This document shows, one piece after another, positions 38,932-52,175 of a DNA stretch of 64,000 nucleotides (positions are counted from its first letter, which is position 1; each line of letters begins with the position of its first letter). The notes under the pieces are model-generated. The model worked only from the letters and a program-made list of their open reading frames with translations, made no database searches and was not told the DNA's origin. Position numbers and translations under genes: made by a program. The DNA is from Gonatopus flavifemur (taxonomy: Eukaryota; Arthropoda; Insecta; Hymenoptera; Dryinidae): assembly GCA_018340375.1 (NCBI GenBank), contig JAFFJZ010000006.1, positions 25,240,001 through 25,304,000 on the forward strand. The letters are read 5' to 3'.

Positions 38932-41900
38932 GTGAGTTTCATTGAATAAGAATAAATAAGATGAATATAGAGCAGAATTTCAGCAATTTTAGATCGTTTC
39001 TTTGAGGAATTTTGTACTGAACTTGTATTGTTTCGCGTTATTATTCAGAATTTCGCCATTTTGAGTCGACTGAAGAGAGTCGAATTGCAGCGTGTTTCGA
39101 AGGCGACACCGGAAGGTGAAGTGAAATTTTCAACAACTCGTGTACGATATTCTCATGAGAAATTCTTAATCAAAAGTTATATTTCATTCGGGAGATGAAG
39201 TTAACAAACTACCAGGGAAATAAGCACACCTTCGTGTGTTGATACGTATACTCGCTTTTCCTCGGAATTCACTGATTCATGTATATTCATCATCCGAATT
39301 GGATGAAAATGGGAAACCATGCTTCATTGAAACACACCGTAAATGCATTCTATAATTCGTATAAATGAATGAATTCCAAACATAGAGAAGAAAATATCCG
39401 TATGAATCTGAAACGATTATGTTCGTCCCCGAGGGTATATGTAATAACGTCATCGCTCTTCTTCCCACAAACCTCTCACCGGAAGAAACCTGAAGGAATG
39501 ATGAAATTCTTCATCGTATATCGGTGAAGTTAATGTTCCTCGTAACTGCCATTTAGATGCCTTATCATATTTGGATAAGCGCGCAATGGGGTCGTGAGAA
39601 ATCGCTGATCCAACGAGTATCAAGACATTAAAAGCCGATTAACCCTTCTAGCACATATAAAACGCAAACGAGAATTTATAGGTCGAGGGTTAAAGGTTGC
39701 ACGTTGGTGAAGAAATAATTGATATAAAAGAGTTTTGCTTTTTTCCTAACAATCATTCTTGACTGGAAAAAGTTTGAGGAAAAAATTTCGCATATTCTTT
39801 CTTGATTCCCACGACCAAGAATCCCTGAATAATTATTTTATCGTTCTTCGGTCTTCAAGATACGTGGTTGAAATCACTAATTTGAGACTCTTAATGGCTC
39901 CGAGAGGTGAAAGAGGACGTTGATGGGTCGTGAGGGAGTTTTTGTCCTGATTTAGTAACAGGATCCCTTCCTTCGTATACGAATGAAAACGCAACATCCC
40001 CAAAGCAGATTGCATTAACGTGATCTACGTGTATTTAGTTCATTTAACCAGAATCATTCGATATATTATTCGCTATTTAGATGAATGTCTGTTAAACTCT
40101 ACACATTTTATCATGTGTTCTCATACAGATGTTCATTGAATATTCATGCATGTTTTGAAATTCAATAAATTTACAATGGATGCCGCCGCATGCACACGCG
40201 GGAGAGGTTTTATGGGATAGACTGTCGGACGTGATACTGAAACTCTTGACTAAACTTACGACACGAGGTTGGAGAATACGTACTAACACTTACCTTATTG
40301 TCTTGCAATTTTAGCATATGAATTCCAACTGGGGAGAATCTTAGGCCTAAAATCGAGAACAACTATTTGTCACGTTTTCCACTGCAAACATCAAGTTCTG
40401 TAGTAGATTATTGTACAGATTCTCGATGAATGTTTAAAATCTTTCTATACGAACAGTTTTTATCGAGTGAAACAATTGATAGAAAACTATGCGAATGTTC
40501 CTCATTTTCCCTCGTGTTCGATCATTTTCACCCCATCGTGAGAAATTTTCTTATATATAAAATTGAACTTTTCCGGGCTCGAAATGTATTTACCTCGACA
40601 CATCGACAGATGAGATTCTTCGGATACTTGAGAGTGCTCTCACGATGCTGGAAGAGAAAAATTCAGTAGTATTTGAGAACAGTCAACCTCCTTCTCGATT
40701 TCTTGCATTCCCCGAATACCTTTTTCGCGCTAATACCTTATTCGGGATGGATGTTTTCATTCGAGGATCCAACGATCGAAGCTTATGAGAACTTTATATT
40801 TCGGATGAATCTAACAAGCTTGCTCGTTGGAATGTCCATATTGTAAACATAAAAAAAACACCACTATGCTGATCGCTTGTTCCACTATGTAATTTTGACG
40901 TTTGAAAAGCGACGATTTGTGAGGTGAGAAAGCATCCCTTCCCAACACATTCGAAAATTGATGGAAACACTCGAAGAGCACATTTGGTAATGCAAAGATC
41001 GATTCGTGAATCTCATTGCATTCTTCTTTGAATGGTAGAAAAATATTTCAACGTACTTTGCGAAGAGAAACTTGGAGAGAAGAGCATGAAAAATCGTCTA
41101 CCGCAAAAACATCGTAAAACTTATGGAAACTTTTAAAAATGGAATGTTCGGTAATGTGAAGATCGATTAGAGAATTCGGTGCCTCTCTTCTCCTCCGTTT
41201 CTTCCTTTTTTTCCTTCCCTTCTTCCGAAATGATGCGATTGTTCGATCGATCAACGATTTCTCATAAAACGGAGTTCACGATGATTTCTATTCAATTTCC
41301 GCGTCTCGATAGTAACATATGGGATGAGATATACAAATTAATTTTCGACCCTTTATCGGTTATTCCCTCTTTGAAACTATAAAACGTGTGGGATATTAGG
41401 CGCATATCGTTTTGAATTTCAACCATATATCTCATAGTAATTCGAATGAGAAATTCAAATTCCGGTCAACGGTACCGGAATATTTCAACCGTGACATTAA
41501 ATCCTAAAATTATACTTTTAATAAATTTCAAATTACAGAAATGTTATTCCAGGGATCATGTGTTTGTCGGTATGAAAAGACTTCTGTATGTATTTTCACG
41601 TTGTTTATGAAAATTTCTTGAAACAGTTATGCTAATTAATATTGTTACGAAACATCCCGCCAGCGTAAGGGTTTTCAACAAAATTTCAGGTGCACTTCAA
41701 TTTGAAGTATAATCATTCGCGCGCACCCTACAAAAACTTGAGGGGGAAAATGAAAGTGGAATATTATACAGGGAGGAAAGATCTCCCTCTCGCCAAGAAA
41801 ATACAATATCCTCTTTGAATGCATGTAACTTCTTGCCGGAAACACTGGGTAGAACCACTTCCCTCTTTCCGTGCCTCTTCCGTCATTGATATTCCCTCCT

Positions 41901-44518
41901 TCCTTTCCGTTCTCTTTTTGCGGTTTCTTCTTTCATCCTTGGATCTTTCGCTTGGAATTGCGAACCCTGTCATCGTTTCATGCTCTTTTTTTTATGATTA
42001 TGGGTATTGAATTTCCGCTGATGAATTCTTCCGAACAACTCCTCCTGTTACCAAAGTTTATTTCAATACGGATCTACTATTTTTATGAATCTTTCCTGGT
42101 TGTTTTTTTCACTCGTTTTAAGTTCAATGGGATTTCGTTGTAAACCAATGCGAAAAAAAAATATCATAACTCCTCGTTTCTTTCTTCCTTTTTCGACTAT
42201 CTCTGAAGATCAGAGAAAAACATGATATGAGAACTTTAGTGAAAAAGTTAATCAACAGGAACCAATACCTATCACATTTCAAGGAAATTGCAGTATGTCG
42301 CTTTGCCGATGAAATTTCATTATCTTCCTTTTGTGATGTTCTAGGATAGAATAACGAGTTGTTGTAGTGTAGAAAAATCATTTATCACCTGAAGGGGTGG
42401 GTCATTATGGAATTCAATTTTTCTTCAGTAAATGCATTTTCTAGTTCTTCTTCCCTTCGATGAGATCATGAATCGTTATTATTCGTTATCGATTAGTTGA
42501 GAAAAGAATTGAAAAAGAGTCATTTGTTACATTTTTTCATCAATGTAATAAATAAACGATGAAGCATGAAACTTGGACATCCCAATTTCCCGTTTACACA
42601 CATTCACCTCGGAAGTGACAAGTAAATTCGTAAGAAATCTTACAGACGTAACACCGATGTAATAAAAAAGTCAAACAAACTACAGTGGCTGACGATTCTA
42701 CGAGTATCCGTTCTTCCAACTGTGTAGAATTGGTAATGAACTCAGTTTGAAGTAAAATTCCTTTTTTTCGGCTTTGTAAACTCTTCTACGGATCTCATGG
42801 GACATGAAATAGCTTGAAATTCCGAAACATTGCTGATTTATTCTAAGAATTATTAATCAGGGAGAAGTGGTGGACTCCTTAATTTAGATCAGTTGTTTGT
42901 TTCACGTGACTTACCATGAAATTAAATGCTCTCAATTAATTCAATTAATTAAAATTCTCTCCATTACTTAACGATTCGACCGTAAGGGTGAATGGGTCTT
43001 TCGTGGAAATTTTATTCGAGTGAAATGTCGTTATTTGTTCAAATTGTTCGATGGTGATGTTCGATTCGGTGTCAACTTGAATCCTTGGATGGATGTTATC
43101 TTCTCTTTTCTCTTGAAAAAATCTATGAACCAAAAACATAACAATAGAATGAAGAAATGAGAGAATAAACTTGACGTAAATTTTCCTAGAGGTTGAGAAT
43201 GTAGTACAATTAGATGGTACTTAGCCTGTGAATCGTTAAGAAAGGACGATATACTTACTACCATCCATCGTCCTATTCGTTTCCCAATAGATTGGAAATT
43301 TTCAAACGATGTCGTATCATTCTCGAGAATAATATTGATAAAGATGAAAGAAATGAAAGAACGAAATGTATTTTTAATCTCAATAAAGTAAAAAGGGTCA
43401 TGATAAGTTTCTATTCCTCGTTTATCTTTGCGGCCCATCGGACGGACGTTTTCTCTCCTTTCACCGGATATCACTATCTTACTTCTTGTTTGTTCTCACT
43501 CCCTTTCCTTTCTTTCTTTGTTCAAGATACTCTCCTCGTAGAATTCAACACTCTCTCTCAGGGAAAAAGAATATGCTCGAGGTGTTTCGAGAATTAAAGC
43601 GGAAGATATTTTTTGTACGCCCGACCAGCAAAACGTGTTCCATTATTTAGTTTGCTTCTTCTCTCTTCTCTATCTTGAGCCGCATTACTCAGCCTGGCCT
43701 GGTTTTTTTTCCTTATTTGTTCCTCTTCTGTGTGTGAATATATACATATATTTTTTTTAGATACATTTTTTTCTCTTCTAAAGATTCGAAGGAACAAAAA
43801 TTCTCGTCTCACCTGACTGTAACTTGCACCACCGATGCAAGTGAGAAACCGAAGGAATTCTGTTGTGATTATACCAATCTTCCCTTCGAACGAGTTTCAT
43901 CGAAGAGATGAGTGGGAATATAATTCATGCATTTAATTAATAAATAAATAGAATTGTTGTAATTGATTTATTCATCAAATCCTCTTTCCATTCTTTTCAA
44001 TTCATGTAATTCTATATTTGCTACAATTATTCACAGAACTATGAAACCATTAAGATGTTTTCCTACATTTTTCCTCGGAGTCTATTATTTTCTGTTCTTG
44101 CTTACGTTTACAGTCGTGAACTATGCCATTGCAATGTGCATATTCTTGTTTTTTTATTTATTTCCGTCCTCGCACTCGGTGCAGCATAAAGTTATTGGAT
44201 GGCATCAAATCACATCCGTGCTTTTCATCACGTGAAAGCAGTTCCCTGCAATTTCGATAAAATACAGTTTAATCTTCGAATTTCAACAAGCAGTTCGAAC
44301 GATGTCTTCACTTTGTTATTATACGTTCCCATGTAACTATAAACTTTTCTCAAACCTTGAGAAGGTACAATAAAAACAGTAGTAGAATGCGCTACCGTTG
44401 ATGAACAAATTATTTTTTTATGGACTTAGAGAAGTCGTTTCGTCGAATTAACTTGAAAGAGAACAACTGCACAATTTTACAAAGTGCAAAATAATCTACG
44501 AAAAAGAGAAGAGAATAA

Positions 44519-44544
44519 TATCATCATCATCATCATCATCATCC
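44519..44544. repeat. TCA/ATC microsatellite in the receptor intron
   Basis: About eight ATC trinucleotides in a row. Confidence 0.9.
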
Positions 44545-47255
44545 ATTCCTTCTTCCTTCTCTATTTCCCTGTCTCTTTGTTGTTTCTTTTCAAACAAGAG
44601 AAGAATTAAAAACGGGATAGAAAATAAAAGGAAAAAAAACACACAGTGGTACAGGGAATACGAAAACACGAGATTTGTTCATGCTTGTGAGCATTATTAC
44701 GTGTTTCCCCTTTGCCATGGTAAATACATGCCAGTAGCGGTAGAGGAACTCGTACCGAAAGAACGCAAAACTAGTCTCGAGTTGAAATTGGCTTTGAGTT
44801 TACCTTGCGAGATCCTGGAGAGAGACTTGCGTTCGGTCTTGATTTCATACATACGTGACTACTTCCGTCGGTTAAAGTTATTTCACCAATCAAAGTGGAT
44901 TCAATTAAAAATTTGTGTTTCGATATTTTGAATTCTTTCCGAAATCTTTGTATAGCTAATAAAAGTTTAATGAGAGTTCTTTTCTCCCGCGTATCGTGTT
45001 TCCCGACAATCAAATAATCGGAGAAACCGTGCATTCGGGATGCAAATACGCGAGAAACGTGAACAGTCCTTTTCTCTTTCGGTGGTTTTAAATGCTCGGA
45101 ACGATTCCTTATCTGTGCAACGCAACGGCTGTTCCATATTCACGTACGTATTCTTCCGTAATAATTATTCCAACCTCTTGGTTTTCCTTCTTAGGAAGTG
45201 AAAAACGTTGAAAGAAATAGAGAGGTGGAGAGCAGAGAAGAGGAGGATAAGACGTGGAGGGATGGAAAAAGAATTCAAGCAACGCAATTTGGATTATTAT
45301 CGTACAATCTAGTTAGAAAATCACCTCAATCTGTTCGAGTGTACTCTAACCTGGAACGATGAACTTCACGTGGAAGGAATAACTTATTCCACGCTTGAAA
45401 TTTTAATTACGACGTAATTGAATTAAATAAACGTGTTTCTGTTGCCTTACCGTTTGTATGGAAAGTATAATACAATGCTGAGGATATGTATTTATTTTTC
45501 TCTCGTACTAGTCGTAAGTTCAAAGTATTTTGTTTTTATTCATCCTGGTTTTATCATTTCATACTTATTAACAAACTGAGATGAGAGAGGACGTGGAGAA
45601 AAGTTATAGCGGTATTCTTTAGGCTGTTTCTAGCGTCGGAATTGCGTTTATACTGTGAAAAATTCATATGGAAGACTTCCCATTTGAAATTTGTGACGTT
45701 TCGTCGTCGAATTTGACGAGTGTTCTTCCTCCCTTTTGATTGGCTGGATTTTGCTTTTTGATTTCCTCTAAGAATCTCAGAAGAACTCTCTCTCTCTTCG
45801 TATCATCGCATACTGGTATTGTTATATTTTTCACTCTCACGTGAATAGAAGCGAAGAATGAAATACAACGAAGAGGATACCACTACTACTCGATCAAAGA
45901 CTTATTAAAATTCCATATTATGAAGTAATACTAGCAAACTCGATGGCAAATCGAGGACAATACTGGATTTTCTGTTCTTTTGAAAGGGAAGAAAAAACTA
46001 CACAATCCATACAAGAAGTACATTGATCATTTATACCCCAAGAAGAAATCACAATTTTTCTGCAATACTTCATTGTTTGGATCTGCATGCAGTAGTTTAT
46101 ACATTCCAATGAATAAATGAATTAAGTGGAGGCGGAGGATGAAATTCTTTGTACATATTGACGAGACTGGAGCAGAAAACAATTGATTAACATCAGTTAT
46201 TTGCCCTCGAGTCTCAAACGCTTGACTGTGAAAGAGTAAGAGTTAGTGAGACGCAAGTAAGCTTGTGATAGAATAATGCGTCGATATATACGCTGCTGTT
46301 GAACCGTCACCAACGGGAGAGATAGTTAGCTAAGTATATACCAAGAGAGAAGCATAGACGAGTGTGTAGAGCGATGCCAGTCGGCTATGAGGAAAAGAAG
46401 AGGGTTACCAATCAGTTAATAATGGAAAAAAATAAGAAGCATCATCTCTCATTTTGATATAGAATCCACTCTTTATCTATCATGGACTCTCAAAGAATTG
46501 ATGCGAGACTTCATCCTCAGTAGTACGAATCAATAATTATTCTTCCATCGCTCAGTTACAGAGATATTTGGGAGCAACGATAGAATTTCTGAATTGACAA
46601 ATGAGTTTCTTTCTCGCGAGTGAACATCGTTTATTACAATTCAACGAGAGTTTCTAAACTTTCAGACAGTAGTCATGAGATAATCTCTAGAGAATCCGTG
46701 AAGAAAGTACATTTCTGAATCAGAGAATGTCCATTCAAGAAAATACCCAAGTGAATTGACTCGAAATTGCTGTAAAATTTAAATAAAGAGACTCTATCTA
46801 ATCCCAATCCAACAATTTCACCAAGACACAGAAAACTTGCAAGTTTCTGAGTGTTTTATGGAACGGCGATTGATACAAAGTACTGTACAATCGTGATTCG
46901 AGAGTAACACAGAAGTTTCGAGGCAACAAGAGCGAATAAATCGAGACTCATTGTACCAGCATCCACGGAGATCTCTCAAAAACTTTGTTGAATATGATTT
47001 GACATTGAAAATTAATCAGATCAGTTGAAAAATAAAAAAATATGATATATTTTCTTTATTGGTGCGATGAGTTTTCAGTTCTAGTTCAAATCATGGATCT
47101 AAATCATCCTAACAAATGCGTTTTTTTCAAAGTATATGAGCTGACCATCACTCGCGAATGTCGATTTTTTTAGAAATGGACCGTCAACGGCATCGAAGGT
47201 TCTATTCCCGTCTATTCCTCCTATCTGACATTTTCGTTTTTCCTCCAGCTCCCCT

Positions 47256-47303
47256 GCTCTCTCTCTCTTTTTTTTCTTTCTCTCTCTCTCTCACACACAC
47301 AAA
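47256..47303. repeat. Compound CT / T-tract / CA microsatellite in the receptor intron
   Basis: CT repeats, then a T-rich tract, CT repeats again, then CA repeats. It lies about 540 bases before the micro-exon. Confidence 0.9.
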
Positions 47304-47839
47304 GAAGGGGTAGATCGGTGATATTTCATTGATCGAAATCACCCATTTAAACGGCTAACGTGGAACTGAATATAGACATGCAATCGACAGGTTTATCGCG
47401 CCCCGAAAGTCTGTAATGATGAATCGTTCTTAGATGGAAGAAAAGTGAAAAGTACACAAAAACTTCAACGTCAACTTCATCAATTACTGTATTTAATTTT
47501 CAAATACTTTCTATGCCGCGTGAGAATAAAAAATTTTGATTCCTTCCTTTCTCGTTATTCAATTCAATGATTCAATGATCTCTCATATTCCGTATAAATT
47601 TCCGAATTTCATTCATTTTTCATAAGAACGTGCAAATATTGATATCGCGATAATTGCCGCTTTTATTTTCTCAATTAATTCATTCGATCTGTTGGGGCCA
47701 TTGGAAAATGAAATCAATTCGATTCCAATGGATATAGATTTCAATCGGGTCATGTTTTCATTTGCGTTGAATATTAAATAGGTACTGTTTATTTTAGGCA
47801 CAGTGATGATTGATACATGCAATGTTGTTCTGTTTGCAG

Positions 47840-47884
47840 GACGAGAAGAATCAAATCTTAACAACAAACGCGTGGCTGAAATTG
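47840..47884 (+). CDS. Nicotinic acetylcholine receptor alpha subunit, 45-base micro-exon
   Basis: Fifteen codons reading DEKNQILTTNAWLKL, flanked by acceptor TTTGCAG (AG at 47838-47839) and donor GTAAGT at 47885. It continues the preceding exon in phase: IIDV joins DEKNQ, the canonical junction in alpha7-like subunits. The segment is the beta1-beta2 region leading into ligand-binding loop D. In Drosophila Dalpha6 the equivalent exon 3 exists as mutually exclusive versions. I looked for a second version nearby and saw none, but did so only by eye. The next expected exon (starting EWND and containing LWKPDVLMYN) is not visible in the remaining 16 kb, so the gene probably runs past the right edge. 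Confidence 0.9.
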
Positions 47885-48028
47885 GTAAGTGAGTCAATCA
47901 TTATCTCTTCCTATCTCAATCGTCTCTGTTACTTTCCGTACAATATCGACACTGTAAAAAAATTCCTTCTAAGGATTCAGAAAATGTGACTGTCTATTAA
48001 TATTTAGAGAATGACTGTCAATTTCTGC

Positions 48029-48136
48029 GTTCACTAAAAATTCGTAGTCGATGTATTGACAATTGATAGTTTCACTGTAAAAAATACCAATGAAGCTATC
48101 AACTGTTGATATTTTGACTACGAATTTTTGATAAAC
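48029..48136. repeat. Palindrome in the intron after the micro-exon
   Basis: The arm containing AAAAATTCGTAGTC at 48035-48048 is mirrored at 48116-48128 (GACTACGAATTTTT), and pairing continues through TTGATAGTTTC / GAAGCTATCAA. The arms are about 45 bases long with an 18-base centre. A CACTGTAAAAAA word lies at 47951 and again in the centre at 48073, resembling the ends of the CACTGTAA MITEs. Confidence 0.75.
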
Positions 48137-49343
48137 TCACTACGAATATTTTTCAGCGATCCTCTTTTTCCCTAAATTGATAAATTCTTTCTAAATATAA
48201 AAAGACCCGGTCTTTCCGTGTATTTCGAAGCGTATTTTAAAAATCAGGCGAATTTCTTGGGATTCGGAAGAAAATTAGGTCTCATTTCCTGAATTTTTTC
48301 TCAGAGGATTCATCATCAACGAGGATTTATCGTTTCTGGTTGATTAGGAAATTGATAAAAGTTCTCAAATCATCGTACTTCCGAGTACCATTTTCCTCCG
48401 TGTAAATATTTTACATTTCACGGCTGTAAATTCAAGTTATTTCTCCTAATTTTTCGTAACCGATTCGACTTTAAATACGATTGAGAAGTATCGAACATCG
48501 ATATCGGGGAACAAATGTAATTACCGTGATCCCTCCTGGTACGTAATTAACAAATGTTGACATCAGCTACAATGAACATGCGCTACAGATTCGCACACAT
48601 TTCGTATGGATGTAATTTGCCCAGCAGTTACATCATTGTGTGATATTAATGCGAATCCAGATTCGAAATCATCATGATACTCTGTACTCGCATTAATTTA
48701 GATGCGAGTACGAGTTGGATACGTTATAAAATAATAAAATATAATCTCTCATTCGATAAGTTGAACTTGTTTATCGATACTCATCGATGTCAATTAGCTC
48801 GATGATGCGAATACTTCGCATAAAACGAAGAGAATGAAACTTCCTCATATTTTGGTCGTCTAATTGACGTACGGTCGGTCGGTCTCCGAGAGAACTTCGA
48901 AACAATAGTGAAATGAGACAAGATCTTCAACATTCGTCGTCTCTCGTCATTCCGTCGAAACTATAGTGGTGTTTTAATCGCGGTGCATCGCGTCATAAAA
49001 GAGGAATGGGATTTCATTTATTCAATTATTCTGATTGCGGTCTTTAGTTCCCGAGAGATTTGCATAGCTATGCGCAGTCTTTTATTCAATCTCAGCATCG
49101 AATAATCAATCAACGTTCAAGATTATTTTTGCAATAAGTATTTCCACGGCAAATGTATCGTACATGTTAAAAAACAAATTCAGTAATAACCGTAAAAACA
49201 ATCACCAAGGATCCTGCTTTGAAGAGTTGAAAAATATCTCAAAGTTGGCGAAGAAAACCACGATTTCAGCGTGGAGTGCTTGTGAAATTCCGTGGTGAAT
49301 TTTTCACCATGAAGTATTCTCGAAAAATTGCCCTCGCTATTTG

Positions 49344-49371
49344 CAACAACAACAACACCACCACCACCACC
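49344..49371. repeat. CAA then CCA microsatellite
   Basis: About five CAA units followed by about five CCA units. Confidence 0.9.
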
Positions 49372-52175
49372 CTGCTACTTCCAAAAGGATACGAAAAATA
49401 ACCTCGACTGTGCTTGGATAGGAAAAATACACAGCGATACGTGTAATTGAGATCTAAAAAAAATATGAAAAAATATCCTCATTCTAACGGGAGTATGAAA
49501 ATTCACTCCTGCTTGATATCACTCGAGTTCATTTCTTCCACGAAAATATAACAGAAGTGATTATATTTTTGCATATAAGTATGCAATGTTAATTGTTGAA
49601 CGTGTAATTTGGAATCTTCACAATTTCTCTGGTTTTCTACGGGTGGGAACGATAGTATCGTTGTACGTAACATCATGCGTTTAAGGAGCCAAGTTAATTT
49701 TAACTAAAACCTTTTCGACCTCCGAGAGGGTCGTATCAAAGCTCGAAAGCTTTGCTTTGCAAAGGAATACAATCTCAAATTAGATTCTTGATACTCTTCG
49801 GCTGATGTTAGTGGGCTATTTTTCAAATACATAGTTGGAATAACAAAGACCAGGTTTTAGTGTTAAATTAATCTTCGAATCAAAGCTTCAGCGACGGATA
49901 TTACAATACAGATAGATCTCAACACCAAAGTTCATTCATTCATCGTACATGACTGTTCAATGAATCCTTCATGCTTCAAGTATCTATTAATTACACTTCG
50001 ACTGAAGTTATCTTCACTCTATTCCACTCTACTCGACATGTCACGGAATAATTTCTGTCTCCCGTAAGACCTCTTTGAACATCCTGTTGTAACTTCACCT
50101 TCCACTATACAACGCGAAGAGCAATATCACAAACGATGGGAGAAGTAGCAAGGGAATATTTGTCACATTAAAAAGCCTCGACAAATACATATAAGAATAA
50201 TTTTAATATCCAGAATGGACTCTCGTGATATTCGTATTTCGTGCATTTGCACAATTCTTCTCAAGGACGAGAGTGTTCCACGGCAAAGTAGTGGTTATAG
50301 TTGCCGACGAGACACGTCAGAAAACGTTTCAAGTTTCTTTTATCTACGTCGAAGACCCGAGTTGGGTCACGAGAGAAGAGATGAGGCGAATGCATCCTCT
50401 CTTTTGCTTTTTCGATTTTCTCATCCTGCCCCTCTTTGAACGTTCGTTCGTGTTTTTTCCCTCTTTTCTCGCTTTCATTTTTTCACTACGATATATTTTT
50501 CTGTACTCACGAGAGTAAACACGGAGTATTTTCTTATTGTCGGCATCAGGAAAAGCGGAAAGGAGCAAAACACGTTCGCCTAGTCAAAGAGAGATACAGT
50601 ATGTTGAATATGAGACAGTACAACAATGACACCAAATATCGGATTCACTCGTATGATTTCACTCGATCGATGATTCGAATCTCCCTTCCCTTATTCCTCA
50701 TGGATTCCTCGTGGATTTCGCCTTCTCTTCTCATTTCTTTGCTACTTTCGTATCCTAGATAAACCGGATAACCGCTTCAACGATTCTTTCGAGAGGATGT
50801 TATGACAAAGCTCGAGAGAAAGCTTGAATATGATTGCTCGTGACGCTATGGATCGAAGAGGAGGAGAATCGAATTAACAGAGATAATTAATGAAATTAAG
50901 ACAATCGTTCTCGACAGGGAGCAATATTTCCATGAAATATCATCAAATCTTATGTATTATTCAGGGTTTGGATCAATGTCGGTACTCACGGAGTACCGTA
51001 GTACTCTTCACTCGCATTCGATTACTTCCAAGAATCTAGAGAATTCAATTTTATGGAGAAATGTGGAATGCCTGTAACCTTAACAGTTCATGAATCATTC
51101 ATGTACTGTCGGTAAACGTATATAACCACAGAGGAGAATAATTTGATGTAACAATTTGAGTGGTTTCATTTCGTTACTCTCTCAAAACGATGGTTCCAAA
51201 TATCAAATATTATACAACTAAGTTAGCCGTCAAGATTTATATATACTCTTCCTCTCGTTATTTTCTATTCGCTGCCAAAGGAGTAACATCAAAATCTAAA
51301 AATCCTCTTCCACTTCTTTGGTTGTTCGAGTCGAAAACTCAAGCTGACATTGGATGGGTAAATATGCGGAAGTGCGACTTCTGGGAGAACGACTAATTTA
51401 GGGGAGGATTTTTATGGAATTGGCTTTCGTTTAGGCCCAATAAGACATTGAAATGGGGGGAGCTGGGAAAAGTTCCCAAAGAGCACCCACACAGCTCATA
51501 AACAGCCCATCGTGGGAAAATGACGTGTTCCCTGCAGTTTCTTTGCGAGGACGGCTTCCATTTGGCCCCATTGGTGTTTCCGAACTGGTTGGGGTGAAAA
51601 TAGTTCCCAAGGAATGTCAATGTAGCTCATTGACTGTGCCTTCACCCTTACCACCGCGCCTACCACCCCCTCACCTTCTCCCCGGGGAGTGAAGTTTCAG
51701 CTTTTATGCGGAATTCAGATGCACGTTTGTTTATAAGTTTTTTTACCGCCGTGGAAACTGCAATTGACCACTAACAATGAATCTAATCCCTGTCTCACTC
51801 GCTGGCACCCCCCTACCCCCATCCTAAAAGGGCTTGCAGATCAATTTTCATCGGAACCTGAGACGGCTGTGTGTTCGTATGTTGCTGGTCTGGGAGTGAT
51901 GAGAAAGTACATTATGGTCACATTGATTTCAAGCATGTCGTTTTTTTGTAACTCGAACTGATTTATAAAGTTTGCAAAATAAATGCGTGAAATAACACAA
52001 AAAATTTACTTCATACATCTAGTCCGTAAAATCGCACAAAATACAAGTCTTTCTGATTCGAAAGTTTTTTCCAAATCCAAAGGCTTTTGAAATATCAGGG
52101 ATGAAGAAATGTTCGATTTTTTCAACTCCGAAACTTCAAAAAATCGTATCTCGGAAATGAAATCCAATCAAAATA

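Larger units (their letters stand above)
38932..47839 (+). other. 8.9 kb intron between the two receptor exons
   Basis: Bounded by GTGAGT and TTTGCAG, phase 0. It contains a TCA/ATC microsatellite at 44519-44544 and a CT/CA microsatellite at 47256-47303. I saw no transposase, no long palindrome and no further receptor-like exon on either strand. The open frames inside (for example 43031-43474 on the minus strand) match nothing I recognise. Confidence 0.75.
47885..51356. other. Probable intron after the micro-exon
   Basis: Begins with a consensus donor GTAAGT. The next expected receptor exon was not found. It contains the palindrome at 48029-48136 and the CAA/CCA microsatellite. Confidence 0.5.
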
